This document shows positions 1 through 10,981 of a DNA stretch of 64,000 bases, one piece after another. Every line of letters begins with the position of its first letter. Within the stretch, counting starts at the first letter, position 1. The notes under the pieces are model-generated. The model had not been told where the DNA came from and did not search any database. It was given only the letters and a program-made list of their open reading frames with translations. This DNA is from Rhodamnia argentea (taxonomy: Eukaryota > Streptophyta > Magnoliopsida > Myrtales > Myrtaceae), in NCBI RefSeq assembly GCF_020921035.1, contig NC_063151.1:27348934-27412933 (forward strand), read 5' to 3'. The position numbers and the translations under genes are program-made.

Positions 1-318
1 GACCCTGTCAAAACCATCACATAGGGCAATCTTGTCAGATTAATTGAGTCCAGCATAAGCTAGACGGAAAAAGAAGGCGGATCCAAATTGGCAGTATGAG
101 CTGGGGTATTGTAGTCTGTATTCAAACTGTTCCTCCTAGAAAACCATGTGATAAAGATAAGGTGACTTTGGATAGTCCACAGTATTATAAATTTTGACAA
201 GACCACATCTAATTTACATTGAAATTGGATGCACAAAAATAAAAGTAAAATTTAATAATAGAGTCACAACTGCAGAGACTGTCAACTGTGTTAAAGTGTT
301 ACCTGCACTACCAGATCT
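1..318. other. 3' flank of the zinc-finger gene
   Basis: Non-coding on both strands. It lies just past the stop of the minus-strand zinc-finger gene and probably holds its 3' UTR. No other gene is visible. Confidence 0.5.
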
Positions 319-3300
319 TTAGTTTTGCCCACGACTTTTGCTGAAGGAGTGGGAAGCCAAGAGAGTTCGACTGGGAGTTAGGTGCTCATCCTACAAACAT
401 GTCATACAGGTGATATAAAAAGTGATAACTTAGCAATCAAAAAGAGAAAGAAAATTACACGAAGAATTGATTTCAACAACGTGTTTGGTTGCAATAATAG
501 CAATCATCTCACATGTCTACTTTTATAATGTTAACTAATTGTTATAATATGGCCCTCCTATCTAAGAGCTTGTGGAATGGCTATTACCAAAGTGCCCCTT
601 CCTTTTTCCTTACACACTAGATCAATAGTCAATTAAAAAAAAATATAATCAGAAATCACCTCACAAGTAATCTAATTATGATAGTCATTAATGTTGATTG
701 TAATTGTTATTCAAATATTAATATAATATTCTGATAATATTACTCGTAAAACAATGAGGACAATTTTTTTTAGTTAGTTGATTATTGGGTACAATTATTC
801 AAATTTCATGAATTTTTTTAATAAGACAACATTTAATCATTCAATATAACGTTATGCAAGATATAAGTTACATAAAAATTATATAAAAATTAAGTTGATT
901 ATTGATTGGTTAAACATAGTATTACACATTTTTATATAAATAATCATCAATTAACGCTATTATCTTATTTATTTAATATTTAAAATGACTTGTGTCATCA
1001 ATCTATATATATCACTTACAATTACATGATAATTAATATATGAGTGTAGAGGGACTTTGGACATTTAATTCCATTCATTTTGTTACAGCTCCATGCTAAA
1101 CAAAGTAATAGCTATTCCATTACATAATCCCCACAGTGTAACAGTTATTACAATTACAAGCTTAACCATTACTATTGTCACCAAACGTGCAGCAAAGACA
1201 TACAATTGATCACCACCGTCACCATTATCTGGAAACTTCATGCGCTATCTACCACTAACTAAAGCACTTCAATACGTACCCTTTGCCGATTAAACTAAAT
1301 TAATAGGATAGCCTAAAGCTTCAGAAAATACCAAAAACAGGAGAGAGAGAGAGAGAGGACGCAAGCAACTACATGACTAAAATAAAGGTTCTGGATAGAA
1401 ATCCAATCAACCTTGTGCCTTGATGCAGCTGACTCAGACTCCACAGTTTGGATTGGAACATGGCCAAGCGATTGGAATGTATCAAGTGCATCTAGGGTCA
1501 GCTGCCAACCACAAAGAGCTGTAGCAATTGCAGAAGAACTGGAACCCTCACTTGTGCTTCCAGCGGCAGCAACGTTTCCATTTACCCATGGGCAGAAAGT
1601 ATTATGATGCTTAATTGGATCAAATTCAACACTTCCTTCATAATTACTCTCTGCAACAGGTGGACCTGAAACCCAAAGAGCAGAAAAGAAAGAGATAAGC
1701 AAGATGGAAATGTTGAAATACAAAAGAAAAATATCTGCCTCCAACCCTGCACCTGCTCCCTAAGTGGCTAGCTATGATTGGCTGTCATACAGTCACGCGT
1801 GCATAAATTAGGACTACATGCAAGAACAAATGGGCATATAAAAAATTTGCCACTTCCAAAGCAAGAGCTATGTTGGAGGCAAACATCTTAAGTATGAAAA
1901 TGAAAAGCACAAAGGACATATATAACTTGGAGTGTCGTGTTTGTCAAAGCATTCGACAAACAGTTGAGACAAGATAATTTTTTCGCAGTAACTTCATAGC
2001 TATGATTGGCTGTCATACAGTCACGCGTGCATAAATTAGGCTACATGCAAGTACAAATGGGCCTAAAAAAATTTGCCACTTCAGAAGCAAGAGCTATGTT
2101 GGAGGCAAACATCTTAAGTATGAAAATGAAAAGCACAAAGGACATATATAACTTGGAGTGTCGTGTTTGTCAAAGCATTCGACAAACAGTTGAGACAAGA
2201 TAATTTTTTCGCAGTAACTTCATAGCTGCTCCCAGTCAACAAAGTAAAAGTGTAGTACCCAATAAGCAGCAATTCCATGTCCATACAGTTATAAATCTTT
2301 ACCTATGCCATTTCCTGCCACAAAAGCAGACTCAAGGTAAGCACCATCATTTGCAGGAGAAGACTGGCCTCCTTGCATCACCTCATCCTTAGATGCTTCA
2401 TATCCAGAACACACGATAGCATTACATGAAAGAGATGGATGAGCGATATTTTCTTGTGCTAACATATCCATGCTAGCAGTCTTATCCCCACTTTCAATGG
2501 ATTCTGCCTTAGTTGAACCAACAATTTTCGACCCGCTGTCTGCCCTCCCTACTGAGCGGGACACCACATCTTGGCTGTCCCCATGTGGGTCCTCTCGATC
2601 CATTTCTTCAGGAATAAAATCATCTGTATGCCCATGATCTGGCGCAAATTCCCCTGTCTGTCCCTGATTTTCTATAACTTCAGCCACTGGTTCTGCATCT
2701 CCAACAACACTATCACACCTGTGAACAGATGCATCAGTACCATGAATTTCTGCCTCATAGCTGGCACCCATTCCAACACTTCCTCCACTTATACCGAAAC
2801 TAATCCCATCCCTAGCATGTGCAGTCATAGTTTCTGTGTTCACAACTTCCTCGCCATCATTTGTGCTGCTGACTCCTGCTTCTCCTTCAACTCTTGCAAC
2901 AGCTGGTTGGAAGCAAGTACTCTGCTGTGCCTGATTGCTGTAGTTGAATTCTGATACGTCATTTAAGTCTGGATTCATGAATGTAGACGCTGAGGGAAAA
3001 TTGCCATCATCAATATCAACTGGATGATTTTCAACGCTTTCTAGTGAATCATCGTCAGCACTATGACATTCTATGTCCATAGCAATAACAGAGGACACAT
3101 GAGTGGAAGCTCTGGTTGATGGGAAAGCAATGATATGATCATTCATTTGGTCAAATTGATCACCTCTATTTGCATCCATTTCTAAGTCATAACCCAGGGG
3201 ATGGCTAGGACCAGCTTCAGACGAGTCTCTGCGATACGAGAAACGATATGTTTCAAAGGCATCAGATTCTCGAATGCGCTTCGAAGGGCCAGCTGAATAC

Positions 3301-6300
3301 TGCTTGCTGTCATTTACTTCATCACCATCACGATCAATAACAGTACCTTCAAAGCTGTCTGCCTGGTGTACCCTTAACTGTGGCCGGTCAACTGTACTTC
3401 CACCTTCATCTGCACTTCGTTTACGAGTACCTGGGCCTCTTGATTCAAATGAAGCTGCACGATCACCAACCTCACTCCCAGAAGGCTGACCAATTTTTAA
3501 ATCTCCTCCCATATCAGCATCTTGGTATGGTTCTGATACCATCATCATGTTCACTGGCCCTGAGGTTAACCCAACACCCATTGTCAGATTCAGATCTACA
3601 CTTGCGTGTGTTGTTAATTTTCTTTTACCAGTTGTTGCAGCCTCATCATGGTCATCAAACCGCTCTTTCTCTGCTCCATCAGTACCAATCCATCCACTAA
3701 TTCCACTGGCAGCACTTGCTCCTCGCGTCAATGTCATTTTCTTGCTCGTTTCAGGAATATCGATGCCATTGGGGATTAAACGAGCTGGACGAGAAACAGT
3801 CAAGAAGTCCCAGATTCTGACCGTGGCACCACATAAGCTACAGTCCAGCAAAGGTGACCTCGACTCACATTTAAAATCCATGCCAGGCACCTCACTGTTC
3901 CCATAGTTTTTATTAGCTGAAGTTGAGAAAGCCCTTTTGCTTGGAGCAGGATCTTTCAAACGGCCCTGGATTTTGACAGGACCAGAGGAGTATCCATTAC
4001 GAGCTGACTGAGCAGAATGTTCTTCACAATCTTGAATATCCGGAAGCCATCTTGATTCCCATCCACAGAGACTTATAAGCTTCTGTGCCTATTGAACAGA
4101 ACAGTAGCATCAGATGATTGAAAACAAATAGAAGGAATTATAATATTGAAAATAAAACTTCAAACAATTCTTACACGAAAGTATGCGCTGACATTCTCGT
4201 CTTTGAAGGATGGCTCCATTCCACTAACGTGTTCAGATTTGTAGCCCAATTCTCCAGCTACATAAGTCTGTGAATGAGCCAGGAAACGGTCAATTTGGGA
4301 TCCTCGAGCAAGCTGCATCTGCTCGACAACTGTTGCAGATACAACTGGTAGGGCTGAAAACTGCAAAAGGCCATCACAGCGATCTTTATAACCACCAATG
4401 AGTGCTGATGGAGGAGTAGGAGGGAACTGCACCAAGCTTTCTGGACAGCTGTTTCCTCTCCAAGGACAAGATGCTTTATGTCCTCCATCAAGCTGCTTAG
4501 CAAAATCTTCCCCAGAGCTACCAGCTTCATGAAGAATACATGACGAATGAAGATCACAACTCCGGGAAATATGCAAATTGATGTGATGGTAATATCTGGT
4601 TACATAATATCTGCTTAATACTTGTCCAAGTCTTCAATTTAACTACTCAGCAGACAAACTAAAAGAGCCAAATCAAGACAATCCAGATATACTCTCCATC
4701 TTATCATTGGTAAAATATTAAGGTTTAACAAATGGTTTCTCTTCTACCCGTCCAAAAACCAAGTGGTTCGTATCTGGTCGTGCCTGATGTCAATAGCTGA
4801 AGTACCTTGAGGATATGTTCTGTAGGAAGGAATGGAATAGAAAGGAGTAGGAAAAGGAGTGAGTATTACCATTGCAATGTTTAAATCCAACAATGAAACC
4901 CACTGAATTTTTTCCTTCATATGTGTTTACGGTTTACATAATTGCCTAAAATCAAGACTTAGCGTACATTTCCTAAATTGTCCACAACTTTACACTGAAT
5001 ATAAAACCCAGCCAGTCGATTTCCGAAAGAGAAAATTTTGAAAGAGTAGACTTAACACATTCAAAAGACAAATCACTCGATAGCCATCACTCCCATCTCT
5101 ACTTCATCACCAACCAACACCATAAATGCTATCCCTGCCTCTTTCCCATCGATTTTGACTTAATTTTTCTTCCTAAATGCCTCAAAATAATGGCCGTGCG
5201 TCATCTAGATCATCCTCTAGGCGCACTCACATGAGAGAGAGAGAGTGAGAGAGCATCTCAATGAATGCTTAGTGAGAAAATATGAAAGATCTGCACAGAC
5301 CTCTCTCAACCTTACCAAATATTTAATATTAGAAAAAGTCATGTTTGAAGACCATATAAGGACTCAATATTCCAGTGCCTAGGCAGTCGAATAACGTTCC
5401 CATAAATTACAAGAATCGGGATTCCATAGGAGTTGGGATTCCACCCACAAAATTTGCTCCAAACGCTTGAAAAGGAATAGATGAAGGAATGACAATCTTC
5501 GTTTCTGGCTGACTCCAGTCTACCAAACATACCGCAACAGTGTTTTCAGCCTTCGGGAAACTTTGGTTTTGCAAGAATATTCTTTCATGACCCAGTGAAC
5601 ATATCTTCAAGATGGATAGCCCTTCAGTCATATGTTGTTACTACCTCAACATCCCTTACTGACCACTCCTAAATGCTCACTAAACAGTGAACCCAATTGC
5701 TAAAGTACAAGTATTTATAAGTACATATAAAATGCTACTTAAAACTTACTTGCCCGTCTGAATTTATTGTCATATGTATGCTTTAGAGATTATATCTCAC
5801 CACTTGTTTAGACCAAAAGAACACTGAAGTGAGAGCCCAATTCACAATGAACTATCGTTTACTTTGCAATCTCAATTATGTGTACATGATACAAATCCAT
5901 CACTCTCCACCTGAAGTGTCCCAGCTATTTTTAAAAACCAGGGTGAGTTTGAAAATAGTTTTGAATTACGAGTTCTTTGACCGAAAGTTTTGGTTTTGAT
6001 ACGACGATTTTGAGCCTCTATGAGCTCAAATCTTGCCTTTTGAAAGCCCAAAACCCAAAGCAACTACCCAGCTACTTCCACTCAAAGTTTGAAGCTGCTT
6101 TGGGAAGGTTTCTCGAACTCATCAGTAAATGCCTAGTCCACTCCACACATTCAAAAGACAGACTTCGATCATCTCCCTACTCAATGTACTCATCAAGACA
6201 ACCTCCCCAGATATAAATTCAATCATGAAAAATCGTAATAAACTTGTGACAGCCTGGTCTAACTCGCTATATCATCTGTAACAACCCAACCAAATTCACG

Positions 6301-8198
6301 TGGGTGAAGCCCTCAAAAGGAAATTTAAAAATCTCTCTTCCAATCAATGTGGGACTTAGGGTGTCATAAAACTACATTAGACCATTGTATGTTGTCGCAT
6401 AGTTTGTTGGACTAGGTGAAGCTGATGGTTAACCCAATTAGAACAGTTTCAAAAGATGTCCATAATCTGAATTTACCTAAAGCGGTTCAATTACTTAATT
6501 ATGCCGTACAGAAAGCTCTTCTAGCTTACATCAGCTCAATTACTTTAATCATTCGTCTTGCATCAAGAGGTAAAAGCTTTCAGTCTCTAATCCACATCCT
6601 AAGGACCTACTCGCATTAGCCAATCAAGCAAAACAGTATTGGCTTTACTTATCAAGTATCACACTCATTCTCTTCCTCGCAATATTAGCACTTCTCATTT
6701 TAGTTACATCGTTTTAAGGACAATCAGATCACATTCATCAACATGCTAACATACATAGCCGATATCCTGCTAAAAAATCCATATCATGCTCCCAAGCATT
6801 CAAGAGGTAACTTCAAACTAAGAAATTGCACTTCCAAACAACCTGCTATCAACTTTTTAGCAGCTAGGGCACAAAAAGAACAAGAATTTACATGATATGA
6901 AGAAATGATGAGCTAGATCAATAAAAAGTCACCTCCAGAAAGCACCACAAAATCTGATGGATCATATTTCAAGCTTGCACCACATGATTCGCACTCGAGC
7001 GTGTCCAAACCAGTACTGATCCACCCTCTTCGTGCACAAGCCAAGGAACTGGCATCCTGCAGAAGAATTGGCACACACTCTTGTTTTCTTGGTTTTTAAA
7101 ATACAACAGAATCTAGCCTGATAACTGAACAATCCAAGCAGTTCAAAACCGTGCATATGTGAAAATGCAAAGTATACAATAGCCTTATCTGGTACTTGCT
7201 AAAGAACTTAGTGGGAGAGAAGAAAACCAAACAACATCCAGCAGTTGCACACAGCAAGCAAAGGAAAAAAAAGTAAAAACACAAGAGCAGACTTGACCGC
7301 AATATGCACATGCTTTCAAAGTTGACAGATTATAACCTTGGGTTTTCCAAACCAGTTTGAAGGAACAAATGTAGCAAGGCGCCTGAGCAGATCCCCTCTC
7401 TCCCAGGGTCTACATGATGCTTGTGATGATCCAAGTGCAGAGCCAGCAGCACTTGTGCTCAAGGATGCCTTTGGGGGATGCCAACCAGCAAAAGATTGGG
7501 AGCCAGCCTTAGAAGTCTGGCCCATCCACTCCACAGTGCCAGCATGTGCTGGAATAGCAGGAGATGAGGCCCCAGCGGAACTGATAAAAGTAGATTGTCA
7601 ACAGCAGCAAACCGCAACAGCTACGGAAGCAGAATTACTAGTTGAAAAGCATGTATGCTTCGATGAAGCATTCCGCTGAACACCCAACACTCCCCAATTC
7701 AACGACATTATGCTGGATAAGACTTTAAGCAAAACACAACAAACGATTAGGTGCCCTCGTTTGATCTCAGCCCCACCAAAACCAGCCAAAAAAAAAAAAA
7801 AAAAAAAAAGAATCAGCTCCTAGTCCTAATACAGAACAATCCCTCCACTTACACTTTAGCTGCCAAACGCGAAAGCCTACGCCGACCAATGCCACTCAAT
7901 GCTACAATAAGGAACAAGAATAGCGGTAAACCCTAGCGAGAAATCGAGCGACTTCGGAATCACACTGGCGCGACTTCTCGCACGAGGGAAATTGAACTCT
8001 CGCAGACGCGGCATTTGGATACAGTGAACAAAGAAACTGATTTACCCGTCAATTAGAAAGGAAAAACAGAAAAGCTGAAGGAGATTGTGCGCTCGCGGAG
8101 ACGAGGAAGGGCATGAGTTACCTAGCGGCCGGAGAAGATCTGGCGAGAGCGAAAGCGTCGTTGTTGGTGCCTCCTGAGCTTATGTCCTCATCCTTCAT
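319..8198 (-). CDS. ILP1/NIPA-like C3HC zinc-finger protein (7 exons)
   Basis: Exons in transcript order are 8198-8122, 7580-7337, 7056-6933, 4524-4175, 4088-2303, 1665-1412 and 390-319. All junctions are GT-AG and the frame is open for 968 aa. The protein matches plant IAP-like protein 1 (Arabidopsis At1g17210, about 960 aa, from memory), including the conserved block CRPWERGDLLRRLATF in exon 2. The C3HC (Rsm1/NIPA-type) zinc module lies at about residues 108-175: C129-x2-C132, then H164-x3-C168, followed by PWRGNSC and PPTPPSALIGGYKDRCD. A second short cysteine cluster, LLDCSLCGATVRIWDF, lies in exon 5. The rest of exon 5 is acidic and low-complexity. A last 23-codon exon carries the conserved TPSRTLLASHSF tail. 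The family is nuclear; ILP1 is reported as a negative regulator of programmed cell death, and animal NIPA acts in a ubiquitin ligase. The start was chosen because MKDEDISSGGT fits the family N-terminus. The model depends on a short final exon about 1 kb away. Confidence 0.92.
479..1192. mobile_element. TIR-bounded AT-rich element in intron 6 of the zinc-finger gene
   Basis: The left end reads GTGTTTGGTTGCAATAATAG. The right end, reverse-complemented, reads CACGTTTGGTGACAATAGTA. A second inverted match lies further in, TGGAATGGCTATTACC against GGAATAGCTATTACTTTG. The interior is very AT-rich and has no ORF. This is the look of a non-autonomous DNA transposon. A target-site duplication was not resolved, so the ends are approximate. 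Confidence 0.45.
1769..2226. repeat. 228-bp tandem duplication in intron 5 of the zinc-finger gene
   Basis: Two adjacent copies begin with TAGCTATGATTGGCTGTCAT at 1769 and 1997. They run in parallel to GCAGTAACTTCATAGC with only a few substitutions and small indels. Both lie in the intron between exons 5 and 6. The open frame visible in the second copy is a by-product of the duplication. Confidence 0.9.
4525..6932 (-). other. 2.4-kb intron 3 of the zinc-finger gene
   Basis: This is the longest intron in the window. It has no supported coding segment. It contains a GA-rich stretch near 5230-5254. It also has a stretch near 6270-6400 whose wording (AATCAATGTGGGACTTAGGG) resembles a degenerate transposon terminus, but no second end was found. 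Confidence 0.5.
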
Positions 8199-8268
8199 TT
8201 CCTCGACCTTGTCAATTTCTTCTCCCTCCTCTTCGTCCCCGCCTTCCACCACTTCGTGTGCTCGCTTT

Positions 8269-8285
8269 CTCTCTCTCTCTCTCTC
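8269..8285. repeat. CT/GA microsatellite in the leader of the zinc-finger gene
   Basis: An uninterrupted TC dinucleotide run lies about 70-90 bases upstream of the ATG at 8198. On the coding strand it reads GA. Such runs are common in plant 5' leaders. Confidence 0.85.
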
Positions 8286-8929
8286 GCTCTCTGAGGCTCG
8301 CGGGCGTTTTTCACATTAAATACAGTTTGTTTCAGAACCGCACTCTTCCCCTCGACCCCCAGGCCCCAACCGTGGGCGTTGGGCGCGCTTTTACCAAACT
8401 GCCCTCTTTTATATCTTGGTTACTCAGGCGAAGCTTGCTTGAATTCCGAAATAATTTCAAAAAAAAGGCATGAAATGCGAGCATGTCCACCTCAAAAAAA
8501 AAAAAAAAAAGAGCAGCCAGAGGCTTGAGGAAGATTCCCAACTTCTTTTCACTGTATCTCTTGGTAATCAATTAACTTTGGAATTATTGATTGAACTATG
8601 AATGTGATGAATTTAATGTTGAAATTGCAGCATGCTCTACTTATTAAATTAACCTTTCAGATTACGCCCTCGAAATCAAAACTCCCTTTTAGAAGCTCCA
8701 ATCTTGTAGGTAGAGAGTTTTTTCCAACAAGCATGACTGAAATGATTTAAGTACATTCCTAGAGACTAGTTAAGCCAAATAATTCATACATGCCATCCAA
8801 GGAGAATAGGAAAAAGCTAAAGATTCTACAAAGCTAATTGCCTATTTCTCACTTGTTGTAGGGAGGTTGCCATGGAAGGATTACTAGATTCTCATGGAAA
8901 TCGTATTCGCGAGCATTCTCCAGTTAACT

Positions 8930-10128
8930 TTTTGGCTTTGTTTGGTTGTCTAGATTTTTAGCCAAGCTTGGATTGGATGGGGTAGAATGAGAAATCCAAG
9001 AATTTTGTTATATCATATCCACTATTTGGTGTATCTTAGTTATAAAGTCGGATATTTTCATATTTTATTGCGTCCATTATTTGTTATAAATAGTGTATTG
9101 ATGTAAATGAACAAATAGATATGGTAGGAATGTCTCGTGATTCACTGCTAAAGAAACCATAAATACACGATCGTGGATAATCTCCATTTGTCAATTCACA
9201 ATTATTATTATGTTTGACCAAAAAAATTCATAATTATTATACGATCTATATCTTAAATAGAAAAAGAGCTCATTACGGTCTTCTTGAGCCACGGGTTCAA
9301 CAATGTTAAGAAATGTGAATGGGCTATAGTAACATCAACAATATATATCAACTAGTGAATGCCAAATCGAGTAAAACAAACAAAACATGATCATTCACTT
9401 TTGTGATTTTAAAAAGTATAGTACTTTGATTCTCTCATCACTTTGGCGAAACTTCAATATGAACCATAGAGTCATGGAAAAGATGAGCTTCGACTTTTTT
9501 GTGGCTTTCATGGACTTTTGACGTTAACCATAGAATAAGGGAGGAGAATGAACTTCAATTCTCTCATCATTTTCATAAAGCTTTGACATAAACAAACACT
9601 TTGAAGGAGTCGTGAAGCTTCAACATAGTTTGAATTTGTTTATTTAAAATCAGGTCTTCTACTTCATTTTTGTTTATTTATTTTTTAATTATTTTCCTCT
9701 CATTTTTTATTCCTCCATCATTCCTTAATAAAAGAATTATTAGATAATAAACTATACTAGTATACCTAAAAAGTGTAATAAATACAAACAATGAATATGA
9801 TATATATATGTACACACATATCTTTCAAATATAAATAAAATAGAAAAAAATTAAAAAAATTGAAAAATTTCCATTACTTTTTTGTTATTTTGAATTTACT
9901 TTTTATATTAGAATACAAACAATATTTTATATATAATTATTCTTTTAATTAAATTTGTTACTCCAGAAAAATAGTTTTTATCCCATGGTTACAAGAAGTC
10001 CTATTCACGTTTATCTCACCCTTCCCATAAAAAATATTTATCCTATCTTGGGCATTATTCAAACATGGGATAGAATAAATTTGATCACATTCCGATTTTC
10101 ATCTTGGTCACCAAACATAACCTTTTAT
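8930..10128. mobile_element. Possible degenerate TIR element in the divergent intergenic region
   Basis: The left end (TTTGGCTTTGTTTGGTTGTC) and the reverse complement of the right end (AAGGTTATGTTTGGTGACCA) are similar. The 1.2 kb between them is AT-rich and non-coding. The match is weak and no target-site duplication was found, so this is tentative. Apart from this and the hAT element next to it, 8199-10981 shows no gene. Confidence 0.3.
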
Positions 10129-10138
10129 ATGTATAGAA

Positions 10139-10510
10139 CGGGGTAGTCAAAAAAGCCCGAACCGACTTGGCTCGAAAATTCACCTAATTTTCAAGCCTAT
10201 TCGGGCCGGGCTTCGATATTGTCCGCGTAAGGCTCGGGACAGGTTGGGGCAAGTCGGCTCTGACTTTTTTGACACCCACATTTTATTTTATTTTTTTGTT
10301 TTTATTTTATTTTTTATATTCTTTCATTCGATTGGCTTGTCAAGTGCTTTTGATTTTCCAAAAAAAAAAAGGAAAAAAAAGGAATCTGACCCCACCGGAC
10401 TCGGCTTGAAGAGTTGGGGCATATGTAATTCGGGCTCGGGTCGAGCGAGGTATTGTTTAGTTTCGGGCCGGGCCGAGACCCGACTTGACTCTGCCCCATT
10501 GACACCCCTA
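10139..10510. mobile_element. Non-autonomous hAT-like element (372 bp) with 8-bp target duplication
   Basis: The element is flanked by GTATAGAA (10131-10138) and GTATAGAG (10511-10518), an 8-bp direct repeat with one mismatch. Its ends are CGGGGTAGTCAA and, reverse-complemented, TAGGGGTGTCAA. This is the usual plant hAT-type terminus. The interior is rich in CGGGCTCGGG-type words and has no transposase. It lies about 470 bp upstream of the kinesin start codon, so it could contribute promoter sequence. Confidence 0.7.
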
Positions 10511-10981
10511 GTATAGAGATAGTCTCCCCCTATTTCACCTAAGTCAACACATCTTAGCTTTGCCATCCAAACTTTTCTTGTTTGGTTTAATAAAAAAGAA
10601 AGGAAGGAAATGAAGGAAAATGGAAATATCTAATTTTCCTTCGAGCCAATGTCTGTTTTCCCCCAAAAGTTGGAGAAAACAGAAGGAAATTACCACGCGG
10701 ACCATCGCTCCACGTCACCAAAAAGAACCGGAGGACCCACCCGATCATTTGACCCGCTTCGGGACTTTCAAATTTCGAAATATCCAACGGTCAATCGTGA
10801 TACCCTTTATCGAACGAGGGTGACGAGATCAACGCCGTCCCAAATGAAAAAATCTTTCCCATCTCGTTTCTGATCTCATCATTCAATCCCAATTGACAAA
10901 AGATTCATCCAAAAAGGAACTCCGTTTCCCCTTTAACCCTTTGATTGCTCGTCATTCAAACAGTCTCGCTCTTTCTTATCC

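Noticed and set aside
2006-2203. 65-codon plus-strand frame near 2.0 kb
   Set aside because: It lies wholly in the second copy of a tandem duplication inside an intron of the opposite-strand gene.
6270-6420. Transposon-like wording inside intron 3 of the ILP1-like gene
   Set aside because: Only one possible end was seen and no target duplication or partner, so it was not called as an element.
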